A DNA stretch of 5,007 bases from Chthoniobacterales bacterium (GTDB lineage Bacteria > Verrucomicrobiota > Verrucomicrobiia > Chthoniobacterales > UBA10450), in the NCBI GenBank assembly GCA_013695905.1, contig JACCZQ010000249.1, positions 1-5,007 on the forward strand, read 5' to 3'. The translations under genes and the position numbers were made by a program. This document shows positions 1 through 5,007 of the stretch, piece after piece. How positions within the stretch are numbered: the first letter of the stretch is position 1; every line of letters begins with the position of its first letter. The notes beneath the pieces are model-generated. The model worked only from the letters and a program-made list of their open reading frames with translations, did no database searches and was not told where the DNA came from.

Positions 1-393
1 TTTCTCCGCGATCCGCTCCGAGACGCTGCCGATCGTCCAATGATCAAACGCCGTCTTACTGACGGAAGACACCACCACCAGACTGGCTTCGCGTTCTCTC
101 GTGATCTGAACGATCGCATCCTCCGCCCAGCCGTTGGTCAGCACCAGTGGCTCGATCTGCGCGCCGGAACTCGCCAGCCGCTCCGCTTCCGCGCGCAGCT
201 TCTCCAGCAACGGCGCGGTGACTTCCTTCCGCCGCTCCACCGAGACAAAGCGCGAGTCGGATTGCTCCGCCACATGCACGAGCAGCAACTGCTTCTCCAT
301 CCGCGCCGCGAGCGCCGCCGCCACCCGCGCGGCCGCAGAGGCGTTCTCAGAAAAATCGGTGCCGCAGATGATCGGGTGCGTCTCGTCGTTCAT
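1..393 (-). CDS. Universal stress protein (UspA family), 3' end cut by window edge
   Basis: This is a cytoplasmic USP-family protein. Members have a Rossmann-like fold, often bind ATP and help cells survive stress or growth arrest. The 131 residues visible from the ATG at 393 read through to the left edge without a stop. They show the N-terminal strand with the usual Asp (IICGTDFSENA, D13), the second strand LLLVHV (36-41), the helix with VERRKEVTAPLLEKLRAEAERL (about 52-73), strand LVVVS (105-109) and the family signature IGSVSERIAEK (121-131). The usual nucleotide loop G-x2-G-x9-G-S/T reads S109-x2-S112-x9-G122-S123, so the first two glycines are serines. An ATG two codons upstream (399) is an alternative start, and neither has a clear ribosome binding site. 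It follows the DUF1206 gene by about 42 bp on the same strand, so co-transcription is likely. Only a few residues, or possibly a second USP domain, lie outside the window. Confidence 0.9.
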   Translation of the reverse strand, partial: MNDETHPIICGTDFSENASAAARVAAALAARMEKQLLLVHVAEQSDSRFVSVERRKEVTAPLLEKLRAEAERLASSGAQIEPLVLTNGWAEDAIVQITREREASLVVVSSVSKTAFDHWTIGSVSERIAEK

Positions 394-441
394 CGCCATG
401 CTGCTGAAAGTGATGTGCGATGCTCCCGGAACGCAAGGAAA

Positions 442-1248
442 TCACGAGGCGCCCGGCACGTTCGCCTTCCGCCCGTGGAGGATGAACGCCTCCGCGATCG
501 CGACGACGCCATATAGCGCCAGCCCGATGCCGGCCACCAGCACGAGAATCGCTCCCGCCGGCTGATTCGAGAGGAACTGCAGCGCGCCCTCCAGTCCGCG
601 CGCCTGCCCTGGCGAGCGGTAGATCGCCGCCATCAGGAAGAAGCCGCCGATCACGAGAAAAATCACACCGCGCGCGGCGTTCCCCCAGCGCGCGAAAGCG
701 CGGAGCCATTCCGAGCGCAGCTCGGGGAAATTACCCCGCCACGCTTTCCGCAGCCGGTGAACTCCCACGCCGACAATCACAAGCCCCACGATCCCGGCGA
801 GCCATTGCCCGAACGGCTGCTCCAGCAATCGCGCCGCCCATCTGCTCGTGCCATCTCCACCGCCGCCGCGTTCACTCGCGCCGAGGGTAAGCCGCACCGC
901 CAGCACCGTGAGGCTCACATAAATCGCCGCCACGAAGAGATCCGCCGCCCGCCGCACCAGCGCCTTCGCCCCCGTGCCGCGATTCTCCGCATCAAGAATC
1001 CCCACCAGCGCCCGCCAGAGCGCATAAGTGCCGAGCCCCGCCGCCACCGTGCCGAGCAGCACCTGCCCGAATGGCGCATTGTAAATCACGCTGAACGCCT
1101 CCCGCAGGTCCGTCGTGTCGCGTTTGGCATTTGCCGCCGCGTAGGCAGTCGCGCCTCCTGCGACCAGGTAGACAAACCCGCGCGCCGTCTTCCCGGCGAC
1201 CGCGAGTGCGTGCAGCCACGGCCGCTCGTTTGAAAATGTAAAACTCAT
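442..1248 (-). CDS. DUF1206 domain-containing integral membrane protein
   Basis: This 268-residue protein is built from three tandem DUF1206 repeats of about 80 residues, each with two transmembrane helices. The biochemical function of the family is unknown. Each repeat opens with an A-R-G-motif helix (ARGFVYLVAGG near 23-33; RRAADLFVAAIYVSL near 99-113; NAARGVIFLVIGGFF near 190-204). Each then has a P-F/A-G motif leading into the second helix (PFGQVLLG at 59, PFGQWLAG at 145, PAGAILVLV at 230). Six membrane segments fall at roughly 25-40, 63-82, 102-123, 149-166, 190-209 and 232-256. The ATG at 1248 (MSFTF) is chosen because family homology begins about ten residues later. A longer frame reaches 1311, but its first 21 residues are Arg/Gly/His-rich and unlike the family. 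No good ribosome binding site precedes either start. The USP gene follows at 42 bp and probably shares its transcript. Confidence 0.88.
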   Translation of the reverse strand: MSFTFSNERPWLHALAVAGKTARGFVYLVAGGATAYAAANAKRDTTDLREAFSVIYNAPFGQVLLGTVAAGLGTYALWRALVGILDAENRGTGAKALVRRAADLFVAAIYVSLTVLAVRLTLGASERGGGGDGTSRWAARLLEQPFGQWLAGIVGLVIVGVGVHRLRKAWRGNFPELRSEWLRAFARWGNAARGVIFLVIGGFFLMAAIYRSPGQARGLEGALQFLSNQPAGAILVLVAGIGLALYGVVAIAEAFILHGRKANVPGAS

Positions 1249-1458
1249 CGCGTTTTGCGCACCCCAGTGGTGAACGGCTTCGCCCCCGCGACGGATGCGC
1301 ACCCACCGCACCTTTCTCGCACAGCACCGGCCACGAGCGGCAGCCTTGCATTCTTGTAACGCGGCGGCAATCTTCCCGTTATCCCGCGAGTGAAAGTTAA
1401 TGGCCTAACAAACAACCGCAGCGGCCCCCCGGGGCTCCCGTTGCACCAACGAGTCACT
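1249..1458. promoter_or_regulatory. Divergent intergenic region between the DUF1206 operon and the TPR gene
   Basis: This roughly 210-bp gap must carry promoters for both outward-facing units. Its most AT-rich part is about 1390-1415, which contains a small GTTA-n6-TAAC dyad at 1396-1409. TTGCAT at 1346-1351 with AATCTT 17 bases further on is a very weak plus-strand sigma-70-like pair. I cannot name a confident -35/-10 pair on either strand. The regulatory role is inferred from gene orientation. Confidence 0.4.
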
Positions 1459-2301
1459 ATGAAAACACACAGGTACATCACATGGTTCGCCGCGCTGCTC
1501 CTGCTCGTCTGCGCACCCGTCGAACGCGCCGAGGCGCAACGCAGCACTGCAGCCAAACACAGCCGCGAGGCTATGGCGCTGGCGAAGAAACAACAATACG
1601 ATAAGGCGGCGGAAGCATTCGGCAAAGCCATCGACGCGCAGCCGAAGAATGCCACCCACTACATCAACCGCGGCCAGGCACTCCGGGCGGACGGCAAGCT
1701 GAAGCCGGCGTCCGCCGATTTCACGAGAGCGATTGAGCTGAAGCCGCGCGATGCCACGCCCTACACGCTGCGCGGGCAGGTTTCGCTGGACCAAAAGAAA
1801 GTCGATCGCGCGATCGCAGACTTCGACCAGGCGCTGAAGATTTCACCGCGCGACCGCAGTGCGTTGCGTTTCCGCGCCTTCGCGCACATGACGAAGAGGG
1901 ACTGGAAGAAGGCGATCGCCGACTACGATGTGGCGATCAACACGATCCGCCGGGTGGACGTGGAAGGCCGGATGCGGCGCGGTTTTGCGCATCGGAACCT
2001 GAAGCAATACGATCGGGCGATCGACGATTTCAGCCGCATCATCCAGGCCTCGCCGAAGAATGCGGATTTCCATCGTTATCGCGCGGACACTTACGCGCTG
2101 ATGGGCGACAACGAGAAGGCGGTCGCCGACATGAAGAAGGTCGTAGAATTGAAGCCGGACAACAAGGAGGCGCAGCGGCGTCTCAGTGCGTTGCAGCGCT
2201 CCGCGCGGGCGAGCGCGAAGGCACGGCCCGAAGCATCCCCGGCGGCGGCGCCACGGGCGAGCGGCGCGACTCCTAAAGCGACTCCATCCGGGAGAGGCTA
2301 A
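1459..2301 (+). CDS. Secreted tetratricopeptide (TPR) repeat protein
   Basis: This 280-residue protein probably acts outside the cytoplasm as a protein-protein scaffold; its partner cannot be told from sequence. From the ATG at 1459 it has a classical signal peptide: basic n-region MKTHR, hydrophobic core WFAALLLLVCA, and a probable signal peptidase I site after AEA (residue 26). C18 is not in a good lipobox. Six consecutive 34-residue TPR units follow at about 34-64, 65-98, 99-132, 133-166, 167-201 and 202-235, with typical A-DF--AI-L-P-- helix-turn patterns. Unit 4 is degenerate and lacks the terminal Pro. The tail, about 247-280, is Ala/Pro/Arg/Lys-rich and probably disordered. An in-frame start at 1390 would add 23 residues before the signal peptide and is rejected. 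A weak GAG lies about 6 bases upstream of the chosen ATG. The gene converges on the DUF4010 frame with 20 bp between stops. Confidence 0.88.
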   Translation: MKTHRYITWFAALLLLVCAPVERAEAQRSTAAKHSREAMALAKKQQYDKAAEAFGKAIDAQPKNATHYINRGQALRADGKLKPASADFTRAIELKPRDATPYTLRGQVSLDQKKVDRAIADFDQALKISPRDRSALRFRAFAHMTKRDWKKAIADYDVAINTIRRVDVEGRMRRGFAHRNLKQYDRAIDDFSRIIQASPKNADFHRYRADTYALMGDNEKAVADMKKVVELKPDNKEAQRRLSALQRSARASAKARPEASPAAAPRASGATPKATPSGRG

Positions 2302-2321
2302 CGACTGGGGGGCGACGCTCT

Positions 2322-2981
2322 TTATCGCCGCACTGACAAGAAAGAATCCGCGAGCGCAGCAAAGCTCCCGGCGGCCACCACGCCGATCACGGCGACGACG
2401 CGCAGCAGAGTCATCGTCGAAGCGATCATGAAGAGCAACGCTGCGAGCGTGACGCCTTTGCTCGCGCCGCGCACGAGACGCGCCGAGCTGACGGTCGTGG
2501 CGGTACTGGAAATCACGCCGCCGAGAATGCCGGCGAGCACCACGCCGCCACGTGCGCCCAGCAGCTTATAAGCGACATAACCGGCGAGACTGAGGCCGAC
2601 GATCAGCACCACCATGAGCCAGATCTCGAAGGGATTGAAGACGCCGTACGGCCCGAAATCCTCGTTCGGCAACACCGGCAGAATGACCATGGAGATGAAA
2701 ACGAAGAGCATCATCGAGCGCATATCGGCATCGCCGAGCCGCGACGCGAAGCTGTGCAGCGCCGCCTTCCAGTGGAGCAGCAGCGCGATCGCGCCACCGA
2801 GCACCACCGCGAGGAGAAGCGGTCCCGTGACCAGGAACGCGCCCAGCGCGTAAAGCAGCAGCACCGCGATTTCCGTCGTCATGCCGCTGCCTTTGCCGAG
2901 TCGCGCGCGCGGAATATTCGAGAGCACCAGCAGCGCAGTGAGGGAGATAAAACCCGCCGCGAGAATCCAGCCGCCATGCAC
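2322..2981 (-). CDS. DUF4010 (MgtC/SapB family) membrane protein, truncated at both ends; probable remnant
   Basis: This frame encodes only the middle of an MgtC/SapB-DUF4010 membrane protein, a family typically about 420 residues long. Counting from the GTG at 2981 (219 residues) it has about seven hydrophobic helices. Conserved stretches are GWILAAGFISLTALLVLS (4-21), MTTEIAVLLLYALGAF (34-49), LPNEDFGPYGVFNPFEIWLM (104-123), ARGGVVLAGILGGVISSTAT (143-162) and TLLRVVAVIGVV (191-202). The N-terminal MgtC domain, expected upstream, is absent: that DNA is a short spacer and then the oppositely oriented transporter gene. The C-terminus stops at FLSVRR, well short of the GLxDVDAIT-type end that I recall for the family. 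No internal frameshift or stop is seen. The start is uncertain: ATG at 2882 (186 residues, AAAGG about 8 bases upstream) is the best ATG but removes the first helix, and GTG at 3002 is also possible. Either this is a recent deletion product or a short protein of unknown role. Confidence 0.6.
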   Translation of the reverse strand: MHGGWILAAGFISLTALLVLSNIPRARLGKGSGMTTEIAVLLLYALGAFLVTGPLLLAVVLGGAIALLLHWKAALHSFASRLGDADMRSMMLFVFISMVILPVLPNEDFGPYGVFNPFEIWLMVVLIVGLSLAGYVAYKLLGARGGVVLAGILGGVISSTATTVSSARLVRGASKGVTLAALLFMIASTMTLLRVVAVIGVVAAGSFAALADSFLSVRR

Positions 2982-3092
2982 CTGCGCGAGCGCAAGATCC
3001 ACCGACCGCTGTTCTAGCGGCCATTCTCCCGCGCGGCAATCGTCTGCTGCACGCCTTGTCTTTCCCGCGGAGTCGGCCCAACATCGCGCCGG

Positions 3093-4574
3093 ATGAAAAC
3101 GGCACGCTTCCCGGACGCGCTGGTGCTGGTCTTCGCGCTCGTGGTGGTGGCGCAGCTCTGCACCTACTTCATCCCGGCCGGGCAATTCGACCGCGAGGAA
3201 GTCGCGACTCCGCTCCCGGCTGCGCGCGAGGTGTTGCTGCCGGAAGGCACAGCCGGAGAGCGGCGCGTGGTGCTTCCCGCAGGCACGGCCGAGATGAAGC
3301 CGGGCCGCAGAGTTGAACCCGGCACCTTTAAGTATGTGGAGGCCGAACGGCTGCCGTGGCACGCGGCGCTTACCAAGATTCCCGTCGGGATGGAGAAATC
3401 GGCGGAAATCATTTTTTTCGTGCTCATCGTCGGCGGCGTGATCGCGGTAATCCGCAGCACGGGTGCGATCGATGCGTTTATCGGCATGTCGATCGAGAAA
3501 CTCGGCCACAACCCGGTGCTGCTCACCGGCGGGATGATGACGCTGTTTGCGATCGGCTCCTCCACCGTCGGGATGGCGGAGGAATACATGCCGTTCATCC
3601 CCATCCTGGTGGCGATGTGTATCTCGCTGAAGATGGACGCGATCGTCGCGATGGGGATCGTCTATATCGGCGCGGGTGTCGGCTACGGGTGCGCGGCGTT
3701 GAATCCGTTTACGGTCGTCATTGCCAAGGACATCGCCGGGCAATCTCCCGGCACCGGCATGTGGCTTCGGTGGGGATTGCTCGCGGTGATGATCGCAATC
3801 GGCCTGCAGCATCTGCTTGCCTACGCGAAGAAGATCCGGCGTGACCCTTCGCTCAGCCTCGTGGGCGATGTCGATTATTCCGCAGGATTCATCGTGCCGG
3901 AAAACGTGCAGCTCACCCCGGCGCGGGTGGTGATCCTCGCCGCTTTCGCCGCCATGGTGGGGCTGTTCATCTGGGGCGTGAGCGTGCATGGCTGGTATCT
4001 CGTGGAGCTGGCAGCGCTCTTTCTCGGGATGGCGCTGGTGGCGGCGGTGATCGGCCGCGTCTCGCCAAACGCGGCCGCGCGTTCGTTCGTTGAAGGGGCG
4101 GCGCAGCTCTCCGGCACCGCGATCCTGATCGGCTTCGCCCGCACCATCGAGGTGGTGCTCTCCGATGCGGGTGTGATCGATACGATCATCAACGGCATTG
4201 CCCACACGGTGCAGCTGACGAGCGGTCTCGGCGCGGGGGCGGCAGTGGTCGCGGCGTGGGGAATGTTGCTCGTCCAGAGCGTGTGCAATTTTCTCATCCC
4301 GTCCGGCAGCGGTCAGGCCTACGTCACGATGCCGATCATGGCGCCGCTCGCCGATCTGACGAACGTCGGCCGCGAAACCGCCGTGCTCGCGTATCAATTC
4401 GGCGACGGCTTCACGAACATGATCGTGCCGACGAATGCGTTGCTCATGGGCATGCTCCTGCTGGCGCGCGTGCCGTATCAACGCTGGCTGCGTTTCATCC
4501 TCCCGCTGATGGCGAAGATTTACCTCGTCGCGCTGGTGGTGCTGGCGATCACGGCGTTGATGAAATTTCAGTAA
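3093..4574 (+). CDS. YfcC family (DcuC superfamily) membrane transporter
   Basis: This 493-residue polytopic inner-membrane carrier is of the usual family length. The family includes the DcuC C4-dicarboxylate carrier and YfcC proteins annotated as putative basic amino acid antiporters; the substrate cannot be fixed from sequence. Hydrophobic segments begin with ALVLVFALVVVAQLCTYFIP (9-28) and continue as EIIFFVLIVGGVIAVI (105-120), then about ten more to LVALVVLAITALM (478-490). Family hallmarks are the paired polar motifs in the two halves: IGSSTVGMAEEYMPFIPI (154-171), and LIPSGSGQAYVTMPIMAPLA (401-420) followed by FGDGFTNMIVPTNALLMGML (436-455). GVGYGCAALNPFTVVIAKDI (195-214) is also typical. 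The loop between the first two helices (about 30-90) contains an imperfect repeat. The start at 3093 puts the first helix at the N-terminus; no convincing ribosome binding site precedes it. The gene is divergent from the DUF4010 frame, about 110 bp away. Confidence 0.9.
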   Translation: MKTARFPDALVLVFALVVVAQLCTYFIPAGQFDREEVATPLPAAREVLLPEGTAGERRVVLPAGTAEMKPGRRVEPGTFKYVEAERLPWHAALTKIPVGMEKSAEIIFFVLIVGGVIAVIRSTGAIDAFIGMSIEKLGHNPVLLTGGMMTLFAIGSSTVGMAEEYMPFIPILVAMCISLKMDAIVAMGIVYIGAGVGYGCAALNPFTVVIAKDIAGQSPGTGMWLRWGLLAVMIAIGLQHLLAYAKKIRRDPSLSLVGDVDYSAGFIVPENVQLTPARVVILAAFAAMVGLFIWGVSVHGWYLVELAALFLGMALVAAVIGRVSPNAAARSFVEGAAQLSGTAILIGFARTIEVVLSDAGVIDTIINGIAHTVQLTSGLGAGAAVVAAWGMLLVQSVCNFLIPSGSGQAYVTMPIMAPLADLTNVGRETAVLAYQFGDGFTNMIVPTNALLMGMLLLARVPYQRWLRFILPLMAKIYLVALVVLAITALMKFQ

Positions 4575-4581
4575 AATTTTC

Positions 4582-4606
4582 GGTGCGGGACAGCCTTTGT
4601 CCCACC
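4582..4606. repeat. GGGACA/TGTCCC hairpin downstream of the transporter gene
   Basis: A perfect 6-bp inverted repeat, GGGACA (4587-4592) and TGTCCC (4598-4603), encloses a 5-base loop. GGT (4582-4584) can further pair with ACC (4604-4606) across a two-base GC bulge. It begins 8 bases after the transporter stop and lies before the next gene. No T-run follows, so it is not a standard intrinsic terminator. It may stabilise or separate the two transcripts, or be one copy of a dispersed palindromic element. The structure is seen; the role is inferred. Confidence 0.5.
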
Positions 4607-4626
4607 CCTGCTGCCACACTGGCCGC

Positions 4627-4947
4627 ATGCAATCAGATGAAACAACCATGCCGCTCACGGAAGAAGCGGCCGAGCTGCAGCGCGTCCTGCACGAGTGGGA
4701 GAATATCACGTCGGTGCTCATCGCTACGCTGCACGAGCAGGTCGACTCAGCCCGCCCGGCAAATTGGCACCCGCACTTCGAGCAGATCGTTAGCGCGCTC
4801 CATGGTTACCGAGAGCTCTGCCGCCGCGAGATCGAACAGATTGGCTTGTGGAGAGAAGACGGTTTGGAACCCGAAGAGGTGCACGAGCAGATCTGGGAGC
4901 AGGGCGATCGCCTCGCGAAATGGCTCAGTCGAATGATCGGCACTTGA
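4627..4947 (+). CDS. Small hypothetical helical protein, 106 residues
   Basis: I do not recognise this family. The protein is soluble-looking, with no signal peptide or membrane segment, and is rich in Glu, Arg, His and Gln. It has five tryptophans (24, 47, 75, 90, 99) and one cysteine (65). Amphipathic stretches such as EEAAELQRVLHEWENITSVL (12-31), FEQIVSALHGYRELCRREIE (51-70) and EEVHEQIWEQGDRLAKWLSR (83-102) suggest a three- or four-helix bundle. The ATG at 4627 is chosen over a TTG at 4597, which would overlap the hairpin and add a Cys/His-rich leader. ATG at 4648 (MPLTEE) is an alternative. No strong ribosome binding site is visible. It lies about 50 bp after the transporter stop in the same direction, so it could be read through from it, but the intervening hairpin suggests a separate unit. 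Confidence 0.7.
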   Translation: MQSDETTMPLTEEAAELQRVLHEWENITSVLIATLHEQVDSARPANWHPHFEQIVSALHGYRELCRREIEQIGLWREDGLEPEEVHEQIWEQGDRLAKWLSRMIGT

Positions 4948-5007
4948 CTACGGTTTTCCGAAGGCGCCGTTTGAACTGGCGGTACCCCTTGCGCTGCTGG
5001 ATTAACC
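4948..5007. other. 3' flank with no recognisable gene
   Basis: The last 60 bases hold no frame of useful length on either strand and no convincing terminator. A gene arriving from the right on the minus strand could end here: a TAA is available at 5004-5002. Too little sequence is visible to support one. Confidence 0.3.

Noticed and set aside
40..565. Plus-strand frames opposite the USP gene and the end of the DUF1206 gene
   Set aside because: They are Arg/His- or Ser/Ala-rich shadows. The minus-strand frames carry clear family motifs.
757..1233. Plus-strand frame inside the DUF1206 gene
   Set aside because: The sequence is low-complexity His/Arg/Pro-rich with no motif, antisense to six well-formed membrane helices.
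2311..2329. GGCGA-n9-TCGCC inverted repeat between the convergent TPR and DUF4010 stops, as a bidirectional terminator
   Set aside because: The stem is only 5 bp with a 9-base loop and no T-run on either side; such repeats are expected by chance in GC-rich DNA.
3006..3020. CCGCT-GTTCT-AGCGG inverted repeat between the DUF4010 frame and the transporter gene, as an operator or deletion scar
   Set aside because: The stem is 5 bp, with no second copy or flanking direct repeat to support a function.
3056..3084. TTGTCT-n17-CAACAT as a transporter promoter
   Set aside because: The -10 match is 3 of 6, and the site would start transcription almost at the start codon.
2982..4721. Very long minus-strand open frame running in phase from the DUF4010 fragment back through the whole transporter gene
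   Set aside because: Its translation there is rich in His, Arg, Asp and Gln with no domain character, as expected of the antisense of a GC-rich gene. The plus-strand transporter frame is unmistakable. Only the part below about 3002 is protein-like on the minus strand.
4946..5005. Short plus-strand peptide frame DYGFPKAPFELAVPLALLD ending in TAA
   Set aside because: An in-frame stop lies just upstream at 4934 and there is no start codon; too short to support.

Overview
The window is a GC-rich (a little over 60% by eye), densely coded bacterial chromosomal segment with weak or absent Shine-Dalgarno sequences. That pattern, with this mix of housekeeping, membrane and TPR genes, suggests an environmental Gram-negative such as a member of the Verrucomicrobiota. 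The assignment is tentative: no marker gene is present and no search could be run. I see no rRNA, tRNA, CRISPR, integrase, transposase or phage gene.

Layout, left to right. (1) On the minus strand, a universal stress protein (USP) gene is cut by the left edge. It lies 42 bp downstream of a gene for a six-helix DUF1206 membrane protein, and the two look like one stress-associated operon. (2) An intergenic region of about 210 bp separates this operon from a divergent plus-strand gene for a secreted TPR-repeat protein. (3) Converging on the TPR gene, only 20 bp away, is a minus-strand reading frame for the central part of an MgtC/SapB-DUF4010 membrane protein. It lacks both the N-terminal MgtC domain and the C-terminal end of DUF4010, so it is probably a remnant or an unusually short protein. 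(4) Divergent from it, a full-length plus-strand gene encodes a YfcC/DcuC-superfamily transporter. (5) After a short gap holding a GGGACA/TGTCCC hairpin comes a small gene for an unrecognised 106-residue, probably helical protein. The last 60 bases show nothing I can call.

Functional links are limited. The USP and DUF1206 genes plausibly work together in stress physiology, and the transporter probably moves carboxylates or amino acids across the inner membrane. The other genes look like independent units. I did not find a convincing new biological system. The most notable points are the doubly truncated DUF4010 frame, serine substitutions in the nucleotide-binding loop of the USP, an enlarged, partly repeated external loop in the transporter, the hairpin, and the orphan small protein.
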